A stretch of DNA of 64,000 nt from an uncultured Lachnospiraceae bacterium (lineage in GTDB: Bacteria > Bacillota > Clostridia > Lachnospirales > Lachnospiraceae). Location: contig CAJURU010000013.1 of NCBI GenBank assembly GCA_910588845.1, forward strand, positions 14,642 to 78,641. The letters are read 5' to 3'. Under the pieces are notes generated by a model, which saw nothing but the letters and a program-made list of their open reading frames with translations, searched no databases and was not told the DNA's origin. This document shows, in pieces, positions 17,994-28,365 of this stretch. A program made the position numbers and the translations under genes. Position 1 is the stretch's first letter; each line of letters opens with the position of its first letter.

Positions 17994-18053
17994 AAAGAAA
18001 ATGTTTCTAAACTGTAAAACAAAATATCATTTAATATTAAGGAGGCTTTTATC

Positions 18054-18284
18054 ATGATAGAAGTACAAATTTCTTTAAATTCCATCGACAAGGTGAAATC
18101 TTTTGTCAACGCCATCACGCAGTTTGATTTTGACTTTGATTTAATCTCTGGCAGATACGTTATCGACGCCAAATCCATTATGGGAATCTTCAGCCTTGAC
18201 CTGTCCAAACCTATTGATTTAAAAATCCATGCAGAAGAAAATAAGGACGAGGTCATGGAAGTAATCAAACCGTATCTTGTTTAA
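18054..18284 (+). CDS. HPr-like protein lacking the phosphorylated histidine
   Basis: A 76-residue protein with the HPr fold pattern: a short strand, helix (IDKVKSFVNAITQF), a strand with ISGRYVIDAKSIMGIFSLDLS (the conserved helix-2 region of HPr), and a final helix (NKDEVMEVIKPYL). In real phosphocarriers the first loop carries GLHARPA; here the equivalent LNSIDKVKS has no histidine, so it cannot act as a normal PTS carrier. The serine of the KSIMGI element remains. Such HPr-like orphans are common in Clostridia, with unknown role. Single-gene transcript with TTAAGGAGG, its own promoter and terminator, between two tRNA-modification genes. Confidence 0.75.
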   Translation: MIEVQISLNSIDKVKSFVNAITQFDFDFDLISGRYVIDAKSIMGIFSLDLSKPIDLKIHAEENKDEVMEVIKPYLV

Positions 18285-18302
18285 TTTTATCAAAATACCA
18301 TT

Positions 18303-18327
18303 CCCCCATGAGTTTCATGGGGGTTTT
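18303..18327 (+). terminator. Terminator of the HPr-like gene
   Basis: CCCCCATG / CATGGGGG stem with a five-base loop followed by TTTTCCTTTCC. It lies 19 bases after the stop. In the minus direction it may also help end the thiI operon, although the T-run there is poor. Confidence 0.85.
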
Positions 18328-18358
18328 CCTTTCCATTCATTGTCTCTAGTTCAAGACG

Positions 18359-19552
18359 TCAGGCTTCCTCCTGCCATTTAACAATGATTGTCTCTGTCGT
18401 CTCAATGGCAGTCTTCACCATCTCCTCAATCTGCTCTTTCAAATGTGTCTCCGAACGACGAATTACCTTGAGGCTTGGTTTCGTCACCGGATGCTTGGCT
18501 ACAAAAATGGTACAGCAGTCCTCATAGGGAAGAATAGACGTCTCAAACGTGCCAATCTTTTTAGACAACTCGACAATCTCCTGCTTATCAAAACCAATCA
18601 GGGGACGATAGACCGGCATTGTGCACACTTCATCCGTGGAAGCCAGAGACTGCATGGTCTGGCTGGCCACCTGACCGATGCTCTCCCCCGTTATCAGCCC
18701 CAAAGATTCCGTTTCCCTGGCAAAATGCTCTGCTATCCGCATCATATAACGGCGCATGATAATTGTCAGCTCATCATGCGGACATTTCTCATAAATGTAC
18801 ATCTGAATATCCGTAAAATTTACTACTTTCAAGTAAATTGGACCTGTATACTTTGCCACAATTCTCGCCAAATCCACAACTTTCTGCTTGGCGCGCTCAC
18901 TCGTATAAGGGGGCGCGTGGAAATAAACGGCGTCAATCTTTACACCGCGCTTGGCTATCATATAGCCGGCTACCGGACTGTCAATTCCACCAGACAAAAG
19001 CAGCATTCCCTTGCCGTTTGTGCCGACCGGCATGCCACCTGGCCCTGGGATAACCTCTGAGTAAATAATAATCTTCGCACGGATTTCTATATTCAGAAGA
19101 ATATCCGGGTTATGCACGTCCACTGTCATTTCGGGAAACGCCTTGAGAATTCTCTCACCCAGAGCGGCGTTTACCTCCATGGACGGGATAGGGTAACTCT
19201 TGCGTGCCCGCCGGGTGTTGACCTTGAAAGTCTTATGCTTATCAGGATAACGCTTATCCACATAAGATACCACATCCGCTGCAAGCTTGTCAAACCCTTC
19301 CTCCTCCGTGAGCACCACTGGACAAATCCCCACAATGCCAAACACATGCTGAAGGCTTTCTACTGTTTCATCATAATCATAGTCCGTCAACGCCTCTATA
19401 TAAATGCGCCCCTGTTCTTTGCTAATCTGAAATTCCCCGTCCACGGGCTTTAGTGCATACTTAATCTGGCGCACCAGAGCATCCTCAAATAAATGGCGGT
19501 TCTTACCCTTTATGCCAATTTCCCCATATTTTATCAAAAACGCTTTAAACAT
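18359..19552 (-). CDS. thiI: tRNA 4-thiouridine synthase
   Basis: Transfers sulfur to uridine 8 of tRNA (and to ThiS in thiamine synthesis in some bacteria). It has an N-terminal ferredoxin-like/THUMP region, the PP-loop ATP motif LLSGGIDSPVAGY (about residue 182), and the family segment GESIGQVASQTMQSL. At 397 residues it lacks the C-terminal rhodanese domain of the E. coli enzyme, as in Bacillus ThiI, so it needs persulfide from a dedicated cysteine desulfurase, which is the gene immediately upstream (12-base gap). AGAAAGGAAAG precedes the ATG. Confidence 0.95.
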   Translation of the reverse strand: MFKAFLIKYGEIGIKGKNRHLFEDALVRQIKYALKPVDGEFQISKEQGRIYIEALTDYDYDETVESLQHVFGIVGICPVVLTEEEGFDKLAADVVSYVDKRYPDKHKTFKVNTRRARKSYPIPSMEVNAALGERILKAFPEMTVDVHNPDILLNIEIRAKIIIYSEVIPGPGGMPVGTNGKGMLLLSGGIDSPVAGYMIAKRGVKIDAVYFHAPPYTSERAKQKVVDLARIVAKYTGPIYLKVVNFTDIQMYIYEKCPHDELTIIMRRYMMRIAEHFARETESLGLITGESIGQVASQTMQSLASTDEVCTMPVYRPLIGFDKQEIVELSKKIGTFETSILPYEDCCTIFVAKHPVTKPSLKVIRRSETHLKEQIEEMVKTAIETTETIIVKWQEEA

Positions 19553-19564
19553 GTTCTTTCCTTT

Positions 19565-20719
19565 CTAACGCCTGGTGTATTTTCCCAACATGGGAACCAG
19601 CTCCTTCAAGTTGGCAATGCAATATTCCACTTCTTCCAACGTGTTCTGCGCGCAAAAACTGATGCGCACAGTCGAATCCAAGTATTCCCGCCTGACGCCA
19701 ATTGCCGCAAGTGTCGCGCTAACCGCCGGCTTGTTAGAAGCGCAGGCGCTGCCGGCAGATACATAAATATGCCTGTCCTCAAGTGCATGAAGAAGCACCT
19801 CACTGCGCACGCCGTCTACGCTGAGACTGACAATATGCGGTGCGCTGTCCGCCCCTGTTCTTCCGTTGATATGCGCCCACTCCTGACCTTCAAGTCCCTG
19901 GATGAACGCATCCTTTAACCTGTATAAATATGCCTGCTTTTCGGCAAAATCCTCATAAGCCTCCTGCGCAGCTTGTCCCAATCCTGCAATCCCCGGTACA
20001 TTCTCTGTTCCAGAGCGCATATTCTTTTGCTGCCCGCCGCCGTAAATCAGCGGCTTTAACTTGGTTTTTTCTCTCACATAGAGAAATCCGCTTCCCTTTG
20101 GGCCGTGAATCTTGTGTCCGCTGACCGACATCATGTCAATCCCCAATTTTCCGGGATGGATGATGTATTTCCCATACGCCTGAATCGCGTCCACATGGAA
20201 CAACGTTCCTGAATTTTTCTGCTTAATGATCTTTGCTGCCTCCTGAACTGGTTCCACAGCTCCAATCTCATTATTCACATACATGATGGATACCAAAATT
20301 GTCTCCTCCGTCACTGCATCCCGCAGCTCCTCTAAGGAGATGCACCCATCTTTATCCACGTTAAGATAAGTCACCTCAAACCCCTGCTCCTCTAAATACT
20401 TCATAGGTGCAGATACCGCCGGATGTTCAATCCTCGTGGTGATGAGATGATTGCCACCGCGCCTGTTCGCTATAGCGCCTCCCAAAATAGCAAGATTATT
20501 CGATTCCGTTCCCCCGGAAGTAAAAATCAGCTCCGACTCCTTGGCTTTGAGCGTCTTACAAATCTTTGCCCTGGCATCCCGAATATAATTCTCCCCCTGC
20601 ATCCCCTTGCCGTGCAAAGAGGAGGGGTTACCGTAATCCTCCACCAACGCGCGCACCATAATATCCTTTGCGCCCATGGAACATCTCGTTGTAGCAGAAT
20701 TGTCAAAATATGCTTCCAT
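19565..20719 (-). CDS. Cysteine desulfurase (NifS/IscS-like), ThiI partner
   Basis: PLP enzyme that releases sulfur from cysteine as an enzyme-bound persulfide. The protein (384 residues) starts MEAYFDNSATTRCS and shows FTSGGTESNNLAILG, the PLP lysine in SVSGHKIHGPKGSGFLY, and the catalytic cysteine in YVSAGSACASNKPAVS. The position directly before thiI matches the dedicated NifZ-ThiI pair of Bacillus, so tRNA thiolation is its likely main role. A TTG codon directly precedes the ATG and lies at better spacing from GGAGG, so the start could be one codon earlier. Confidence 0.93.
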   Translation of the reverse strand: MEAYFDNSATTRCSMGAKDIMVRALVEDYGNPSSLHGKGMQGENYIRDARAKICKTLKAKESELIFTSGGTESNNLAILGGAIANRRGGNHLITTRIEHPAVSAPMKYLEEQGFEVTYLNVDKDGCISLEELRDAVTEETILVSIMYVNNEIGAVEPVQEAAKIIKQKNSGTLFHVDAIQAYGKYIIHPGKLGIDMMSVSGHKIHGPKGSGFLYVREKTKLKPLIYGGGQQKNMRSGTENVPGIAGLGQAAQEAYEDFAEKQAYLYRLKDAFIQGLEGQEWAHINGRTGADSAPHIVSLSVDGVRSEVLLHALEDRHIYVSAGSACASNKPAVSATLAAIGVRREYLDSTVRISFCAQNTLEEVEYCIANLKELVPMLGKYTRR

Positions 20720-20725
20720 CAAGTC

Positions 20726-21457
20726 TTAATCCTCCACCGCGTACATCAACATAGAAAGCGCACAGAGACCGGCTGTTTCCGTGCGGAGAATACGGTTGCC
20801 GAGAGAAACCATCTCCATATCCTCCTTCACAAGCGCAATCTCCGTTGAGTCGTAACCACCCTCCGGCCCAATGAAAATTCCCACTGAGCAGCCTTTTTGA
20901 ATACGGCCAAACACTTCTCTCGTATGCGCTATTCCCCTCTGGTTCTCATATGGTAGAATCCGCCAATCTAATTTCTTCGCATATTCCGCCGCCTGCGCAA
21001 ACCCCAGGGGCATTCCGACTGTAGGGATGATACTGCGCTTGGATTGTTTGGCTGCGCTCTCTGCAATCGCCTGCCATCTCGCCTGTTTCGCCTGGGCCCG
21101 TTTCTCGTCCAGTTTCACCACACAATTCTTCATAGCAACCGGAATAATTTCAGACACGCCAAGTTCCACTGCTTTCTGGATTACCAGTTCCATCTTATCC
21201 CCTTTGGGAAGCCCCTGGAACAACGTAATTGCCAGGGACGGCTCCGTGCCCTCCGCTTCTTTTATAATCGTAAGCATAATCCGGGTGTCCTCGATGCTTC
21301 CTATCTCACAGTACAGATCCCTGCCTGCGTTGTCGCTGATGCGCACCTTTTCCCCTTTGCGCATACGCAGCACATTCTTTATATGGTTTACATCACTTCC
21401 TGCAATGATAACCTCTGTCTCCCGAATCTGCTCTGGTTCTACAAAAAACTGATACAT
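20726..21457 (-). CDS. rsmE: 16S rRNA m3U1498 methyltransferase
   Basis: SPOUT-class methyltransferase acting on U1498 of 16S rRNA. The N-terminal PUA-like domain (MYQFFVEPEQIRETEVIIAGSDVNHIKNVLRM) is followed by the SPOUT domain with ELGVSEIIPVAMKNCVVK, KQSKRSIIPTV, the knot motif IFIGPEGGYDSTEIALV and the tail SLGNRILRTETAGLCALSML. The length of 243 is standard. It follows prmA, the usual partner in Firmicutes (dnaJ-prmA-rsmE order), with AGGAGCAAG before the ATG. Confidence 0.95.
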   Translation of the reverse strand: MYQFFVEPEQIRETEVIIAGSDVNHIKNVLRMRKGEKVRISDNAGRDLYCEIGSIEDTRIMLTIIKEAEGTEPSLAITLFQGLPKGDKMELVIQKAVELGVSEIIPVAMKNCVVKLDEKRAQAKQARWQAIAESAAKQSKRSIIPTVGMPLGFAQAAEYAKKLDWRILPYENQRGIAHTREVFGRIQKGCSVGIFIGPEGGYDSTEIALVKEDMEMVSLGNRILRTETAGLCALSMLMYAVED

Positions 21458-21472
21458 TTTCTTGCTCCTATG

Positions 21473-22420
21473 TTATTTTCTGGCGGTAATACTGCGCCAT
21501 TCTCCCTGGCTGCCGATCTCTAAAATTTCAAATCCGGCATCCACAACAGCCTTCCTTACTGCTTCTTCCTTAAAATCAATAATTCCGCTCATAATATAGA
21601 TACCGCCCTTTTTCATATGGTCTGGGATTACTGGCGTCAGCGGAATAATAATATCCGCAAGAATATTGGCAACTACAATATCATATCCTTTCCCTACCTC
21701 TCTCTGTAACTGTTCGTCGTCAATGAGATTTCCATGAAAAAAATGATTCCCCTCCATGGACAAATGATTGATTTGCATGTTGTCTGCCGTCGCCTCCATG
21801 CATATAGGATCAATATCCGTCCCCGTCACAGAAGACGCGCCCAGTTTTAAACTGACGAGAGATAAAATACCGCTCCCACAGCCTACATCCAACACCCGGT
21901 CGCCTGGCTTCATGTATTTACAGAGCTGCCGGATGCACAGCTGGGTAGTCTCATGCTTACCTGTGCCAAAAGAAGTGCCGGGATCAATCTCAATAACACT
22001 GCGATACTCTCCCTGCTGCGGCATTTGTTCCCAGGTCGGTTTAATCAAGATATCTTCAATCACAAAAGACTTAAAATATTTCTTCCAATTGTCAATCCAA
22101 TCCTTATCCTCCGTCTCCTTCTCTATAATTTCCACACTTCCCACATCCACGAACGCTCTTAAATTTTCCAGCTCTTCACGTACGCGGCTGAGAAATTCCT
22201 CATGGTTCCCATCATCATCGAGAAAGAAACTTATCCTGGCAACGCCGTCATCCGGAGGCAGTTCAGGCAAAATATCAATATACATCTTTTCTTTATCTTC
22301 CGTTGAGAGCGGAAGATTGTCCTCAATCTGCACGCCTGCAATCCCCAACTCTGCCAGCATACCGCTGACAAACTCCTCGGCTTGGGTAGTCGTCTGAATC
22401 GTGTATTGTTTCCATTTCAT
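21473..22420 (-). CDS. prmA: Ribosomal protein L11 methyltransferase
   Basis: SAM-dependent methyltransferase that trimethylates ribosomal protein L11. The 315-residue protein has the N-terminal recognition domain (MKWKQYTIQTTTQAEEFVSG...ELGIAGVQIED), the linker with DPGTSFGTGKHETTQLC, and SAM motif VLDVGCGSGILSLVSLKLG. The frame opens 14 codons earlier; ATG 22420 is chosen for the AGGAGCGCAG site. Downstream of the J-domain gene, upstream of rsmE. Confidence 0.95.
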   Translation of the reverse strand: MKWKQYTIQTTTQAEEFVSGMLAELGIAGVQIEDNLPLSTEDKEKMYIDILPELPPDDGVARISFFLDDDGNHEEFLSRVREELENLRAFVDVGSVEIIEKETEDKDWIDNWKKYFKSFVIEDILIKPTWEQMPQQGEYRSVIEIDPGTSFGTGKHETTQLCIRQLCKYMKPGDRVLDVGCGSGILSLVSLKLGASSVTGTDIDPICMEATADNMQINHLSMEGNHFFHGNLIDDEQLQREVGKGYDIVVANILADIIIPLTPVIPDHMKKGGIYIMSGIIDFKEEAVRKAVVDAGFEILEIGSQGEWRSITARK

Positions 22421-22430
22421 ATCTGCGCTC

Positions 22431-22922
22431 CTATGCCTTGAACTGTTTCTTGAGGCTTTCATAAGCCCGGTTAATAATCTGCAATGTGCCGGTGTCGCCC
22501 GCCATATTATCAGGATGGTAAATTTTTGTGAGGTCTTTGTACCTCTTTTTTAATGTATGCATATTGTCAACACCCGAAAAAAACATCTGCGCCTGCGGAA
22601 GAAGCTCTTCCACATTTTTGGCCATGCGGCTGCCTGCTCCGCGGGAATAACGTTTCTTCTCCGCCTCAATGTCCTGTCTGTCACGGGCGAGCCTTTGCAA
22701 TTCCCCTTCCAGGATTTTCCATTTCATTTGAAACAGATGTTTCTCCTCTGCCATACGCTTCTTCTCCAAACTCTGCCTCGTATAGAATTCCTGCTGCTCT
22801 TGTTTGAATCTGCGTCTGTCTTCCTCCAGCTGCTTTCTCTCTTTGTGCAATATTCTGGTCTGAAGATCCTCCGACATTGGTTCCCGAATCATTCTCCCCA
22901 TCTGCCGTTTCGGCTGATCCAT
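22431..22922 (-). CDS. Coiled-coil protein with C-terminal J-domain
   Basis: Co-chaperone-like protein of 163 residues. A charged coiled coil (about 15-90, rich in E, K, R, Q) is followed by a C-terminal J-domain-like segment: HTLKKRYKDLTKIYHPDNMAG, where the HPD tripeptide needed to stimulate DnaK ATPase is intact, then LQIINRAYESLKKQF. The J-domain is at the C-terminus instead of the N-terminus as in DnaJ, and there are no zinc repeats. First gene of the run ending in thiI. Its client is unknown. GGGGGAAG precedes ATG 22922. Confidence 0.8.
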   Translation of the reverse strand: MDQPKRQMGRMIREPMSEDLQTRILHKERKQLEEDRRRFKQEQQEFYTRQSLEKKRMAEEKHLFQMKWKILEGELQRLARDRQDIEAEKKRYSRGAGSRMAKNVEELLPQAQMFFSGVDNMHTLKKRYKDLTKIYHPDNMAGDTGTLQIINRAYESLKKQFKA

Positions 22923-23028
22923 CTTTCTTCCCCCTTTATGCCGTTTCAGCATGGCTCTTTCACCAGCCTCGCATCGGCCTGATTCCTGAGATTAAGGTGC
23001 CTCGCATCCTAATCCTATTACAGATATG

Positions 23029-24279
23029 TTACTTTCTGACCTTTTTTACATTGCTGTACGCACCGTAAATCTTTTTCCCGTCTACGACAGTGTACGCGCG
23101 TACCCGGAAACTGTATGCATTTTTCTTGTTCAGCCCAGTCATCGTAAAGGAAAGCGTCTTGCCGTTTCCCACAGTCTTAACTTTCTTATACTTGCCATTT
23201 CCGGTTTTCATGGAAATTTCATAACCGGCTGCGCCGGCAGCTTTCTCCCATGTCAGCCTTACTTTACTGCTGTTCTTTCTCTTGGCTGTACTCAGTTTGG
23301 CCTTCGCCGGAGACGTCGCAGTCTTTATGCTCCCGGTATCTTTGGCAAAAATGTTCTGCCGGTTGACGACGCGGTAAGGCGTAACCCGCAACGTATAGAC
23401 AGTTGCTGGTTTCAATTTCTTAAATATGCAGATATTCCCTGTCACATATTGTGTAGATACAACCTTACTTCCCCGGTAGAACATCAGACGGTAATTTACG
23501 CCCGCTGTCTTTTTCCAGGAATACGACAAAGAATCCGTCGTCCTATTTGTCGCCTTAAGATTCGATACCCGTGTCGGCCTTGCGGGCGAGAGCATGGATA
23601 TTTCTTCTGTGTAGGCTTTGCTGCACAACTTACAAGCGTATATCCTCTTGCCCTTCTGCGTCTCCGTAGCCTTTTTATTCACCACACACTTATACTGATG
23701 TCCAGGACATTTTACCTCAACAAATACCTCAATATCTGTGGCAACCGTATAATTTAACTGATCTGTCGGCCTGTAGCACACATAGTATTTCTGAATTCCT
23801 GTTTTGCCAAGCGTTGTCCTGGGGTCTGACTGCCAGAGGAAATTATCCGGGAGCTCTACAGTACCCAAGGCTGCGCCGCTGAACCCTTTGAGGTTTTCAG
23901 GAACCGCATAACTGGGGACCGCACGCGAAATATCTACCTTTACGCTTCCTATAAACGGCTGATATCCCTCTCTTGTCACCTTGTATATTACCTCGTATGA
24001 TCCAGCATTTATCATTTCCGGCTGGCCTGCCTGGTATTTCCCATCTGCCCCCGCATATTCTACGGTATCGCCCTCCTGCGTTCCTTTAATTTCAATCACA
24101 TAAGGCCTGCCGGTATAGGCTCCGCTTACGTCCGCAGCCGTAATCCCTGACAATACAGCCGCATCCTCCGCCAACGCTATATTATTTGTCTGTATGTCAT
24201 CACTCTCAGCGTGAACCGGTAATGGGACAGATATTAACAAGCATAAAACAATCAAAAACGACCATATACGTTTTTTCAC
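23029..24279 (-). CDS. Secreted fibronectin type III protein
   Basis: Exported protein of 416 residues. A signal peptide (about 1-24, ending VHAES) is followed by an Ig-like module (about 55-128, TGRPYVIEIKGTQEGDTVEY) of MBG/YDG type. A short cysteine/histidine motif follows (CPGHQYKCVVNKKAT...YACKLCSKAY, about 190-226), seen in many clostridial surface proteins. Two fibronectin III domains end the protein (about 232-320 and 327-414), each with LSYSWKKTAG or VRLTWEKAAGA openings and YTLRV or YSFRVRAY closings. No anchor motif is visible. It starts with GTG after AAGGAGG and has its own promoter with a possible operator. Carbohydrate or matrix binding is inference. Confidence 0.82.
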   Translation of the reverse strand: MKKRIWSFLIVLCLLISVPLPVHAESDDIQTNNIALAEDAAVLSGITAADVSGAYTGRPYVIEIKGTQEGDTVEYAGADGKYQAGQPEMINAGSYEVIYKVTREGYQPFIGSVKVDISRAVPSYAVPENLKGFSGAALGTVELPDNFLWQSDPRTTLGKTGIQKYYVCYRPTDQLNYTVATDIEVFVEVKCPGHQYKCVVNKKATETQKGKRIYACKLCSKAYTEEISMLSPARPTRVSNLKATNRTTDSLSYSWKKTAGVNYRLMFYRGSKVVSTQYVTGNICIFKKLKPATVYTLRVTPYRVVNRQNIFAKDTGSIKTATSPAKAKLSTAKRKNSSKVRLTWEKAAGAAGYEISMKTGNGKYKKVKTVGNGKTLSFTMTGLNKKNAYSFRVRAYTVVDGKKIYGAYSNVKKVRK

Positions 24280-24324
24280 AACACTGCCTCCTTGTTTTAT
24301 ATTCCGAACAATTACACTGTACCC

Positions 24325-24353
24325 ATTATATAATAGCCAATACAGATTGGCAA
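24325..24353 (-). promoter_or_regulatory. Promoter with operator-like palindrome before the FN3 gene
   Basis: Minus strand -35 TTGCCA (24348-24353) and -10 TATAAT (24325-24330), 17-bp spacer. A palindrome GCCAAT-N4-ATTGGC (24336-24351) overlaps the -35 box and spacer, the classic position for a repressor site. The binding protein is unknown. Confidence 0.6.
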
Positions 24354-24393
24354 GGAGAAACTCGGAGTTTCGCTTTGCTCCATGGAAAGCCTC

Positions 24394-24431
24394 AAAAAAG
24401 CTGTACTCTGCAACATTTCACAGAATACAGC
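24394..24431 (-). terminator. Terminator of the heat-shock operon
   Basis: Minus-strand stem GCTGTATTCTG / CAGAGTACAGC (one mismatch), followed by six Ts. It begins six bases after the dnaJ stop and ends the hrcA-grpE-dnaK-dnaJ transcript. Confidence 0.9.
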
Positions 24432-24437
24432 CCATCA

Positions 24438-25610
24438 TTACATATCTTCTAGCGTCTCTTTTATTTTGCCCATAAAGCCCTTTTTCTTCTTTTCTGTGCC
24501 CGCTGCGCCATCCTGTTTCTTTAAGGACTGCCCGCTCACCTCGTCAAATTTGCGCAGCGCTTCCTTTGCCTCTCCATTTAAACTGGTAGGCACCTGGACT
24601 ACAAGGGTAACATAGTGGTCGCCGCGTACCGAAGAGTTGCGCAAGGACGGAATGCCTTTGCCTTTGAGACGGATTCTGGTATCCGTCTGCGTACCAGGCT
24701 TTACATCATACAAGATATCACCGTCAATGGTACTGATGCGCACCTCGCCGCCTAACGCTGCCTGGGCAAATGAAATTGGCGCCGTTGAGTAGATATTCAT
24801 GTCCTGGCGTTGGAAGATTGGGTGCCTGCTGACATTGACCTCCACCAGCAAATCACCTCTGGGACCGCCATTCGTTCCCGGTTCTCCTTTATCCCGAATG
24901 CGGACGCTCTGTCCATTGTCAATACCTGCCGGAATAGAAACTTTAATCTTCTTACGCTTTGCAATATAACCGCTTCCGTTACAATCCGGGCATTTTTCTT
25001 TGATGATTTTACCAGTCCCCCGGCACTCCGGGCATGTCTGCACATTCTGCACCATACCAAGGAAAGACTGCTGTGTGTAGACAACCTTACCCTTACCGCC
25101 GCATTTCTTGCATGTCTCGGGGGTAGTCCCTGGTTTTGCTCCAGTTGTATGGCACGTCTGGCACTCGTCTTTCAGCGTAATCTCTATCTCTTTCTCACAT
25201 CCAAAGGCTGCTTCCTCGAAAGTCACGCGCACTGCGGCGCGTAAGTTTGCGCCTTTCATCGGGCCATTGTTGGCAGAGGAGCGTCTGCGCCCTCCGCCAA
25301 AAAAGTCGCCGAATATATCGCCAAATATATCGCCCATATCCATGCCGGAGAAATCAAATCCTCCGCCGCCCATGCCGCCCTCAAACGCGGCATGCCCGAA
25401 CTGGTCGTATTGACGCTTCTTATCCGGATCACTCAGCACTGCATATGCCTCGGATGCCTCTTTAAATTTTTTCTCTGCCTCCGCGTCTCCTGGATTCATG
25501 TCAGGATGATACTTTTTGGCAAGCTGGCGGTATGCCTTCTTAATTGCCGCATCATCTGCATTCTTATCAACGCCCAGGACTTCGTAATAGTCTCTCTTCT
25601 GCTCTGCCAT
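24438..25610 (-). CDS. dnaJ: Chaperone protein DnaJ
   Basis: Hsp40 co-chaperone of DnaK. The J-domain (1-70) has [23 protein letters not shown] and YHPDMNPGD. It is followed by a Gly/Phe region (about 75-115), four CxxCxGxG-type zinc repeats ([32 protein letters not shown]; about 150-215) and the substrate-binding C-terminal domains. The protein has 390 residues. The frame is open 25 codons further upstream, but ATG 25610 has GGGAG and begins the conserved domain. Last gene of the CIRCE operon, 130 bases after dnaK. Confidence 0.97.
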   Translation of the reverse strand: MAEQKRDYYEVLGVDKNADDAAIKKAYRQLAKKYHPDMNPGDAEAEKKFKEASEAYAVLSDPDKKRQYDQFGHAAFEGGMGGGGFDFSGMDMGDIFGDIFGDFFGGGRRRSSANNGPMKGANLRAAVRVTFEEAAFGCEKEIEITLKDECQTCHTTGAKPGTTPETCKKCGGKGKVVYTQQSFLGMVQNVQTCPECRGTGKIIKEKCPDCNGSGYIAKRKKIKVSIPAGIDNGQSVRIRDKGEPGTNGGPRGDLLVEVNVSRHPIFQRQDMNIYSTAPISFAQAALGGEVRISTIDGDILYDVKPGTQTDTRIRLKGKGIPSLRNSSVRGDHYVTLVVQVPTSLNGEAKEALRKFDEVSGQSLKKQDGAAGTEKKKKGFMGKIKETLEDM

Positions 25611-25740
25611 GATAAACTCCCTTTTTTGCAAGTTATCTGTGAAAACCAGCCGCTGCATGCTTCGCATTCTCGCGCCTTCCATCATTCATAACTCCGGCCA
25701 ATAGCCTCCGTTACTCATGATGTTACTTGACTCATTGTTT

Positions 25741-27621
<1,881 letters not shown>

Positions 27622-27677
27622 TTAAAAATGATTATCTGAATTATTTATAGTGATTGGGTTTCAAACTTACCTTAATT

Positions 27678-28343
27678 TTATTGGACTACTGCTACCATAC
27701 TATGCCTTACCACGCTGTCCCGGTACATATAACCTTTCTGAAGCTCCTGCGCCACTATGCCGGATTCAAATTCATCGCTCTCCACCTGCATGACTGCATT
27801 GTGAAACTCAGGGTCAAACTCGGTTCCCACCGCTTCAATCGGCTTCACTTCCAGGTTCTCCAGCTCTGTCATAAGCTGTTTATATATTTTATCCATTCCC
27901 TCTACAAAGGGGTCGCCCTTCGCATCATCGGGAACAGCGGATAATCCTCTCTCAAAATTGTCTACCACAGGAAGAATTTTTTCAATTATGCTCTTGGCTC
28001 CCACCTCAAACATCTGTGCTTTCTCCTTCTCCGTGCGCTTGCGGAAATTATCAAATTCTGCCATTTGCCGCTGTACACGGTCACTCAACTCCGCAATCTT
28101 CTCTTCCTGCTTACTTTTTTTATCTTTCTTCTTAAATAAGCCCTTTTTCTCATTCTGAGCGCCTTCCGAATCCTCCTCCACGGCAACTTCTTCCTCAGAA
28201 TTATCTTCTTGCGTCTCTTTTGCTTTTGCGCATTCCTCTAATTCGTCCTCGGCAGTTTCGCTCTCTGCTCCTTCCACGGGATTATCTGATTCTTCCATGT
28301 TATCTGTCTTTGTATCTATGTCTTTGTTATCTGCTGCTTCCAT
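27678..28343 (-). CDS. grpE: Nucleotide exchange factor GrpE
   Basis: Exchanges ADP for ATP on DnaK. A long acidic N-terminal extension (about residues 1-75, almost all E, D, K, S, T) precedes the coiled coil with FDNFRKRTEKEKAQMFEVGAK (split here by family-typical residues) and the beta-rich head with VEPIEAVGTEFDPEFHNAVMQ-type sequence. 221 residues from ATG 28343; another ATG two codons earlier is closer to the ribosome site, so the start is uncertain by two codons. Located between hrcA and dnaK. Confidence 0.95.
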   Translation of the reverse strand: MEAADNKDIDTKTDNMEESDNPVEGAESETAEDELEECAKAKETQEDNSEEEVAVEEDSEGAQNEKKGLFKKKDKKSKQEEKIAELSDRVQRQMAEFDNFRKRTEKEKAQMFEVGAKSIIEKILPVVDNFERGLSAVPDDAKGDPFVEGMDKIYKQLMTELENLEVKPIEAVGTEFDPEFHNAVMQVESDEFESGIVAQELQKGYMYRDSVVRHSMVAVVQ

Positions 28344-28365
28344 ATCCATCCACCTCTCTGCTCAC

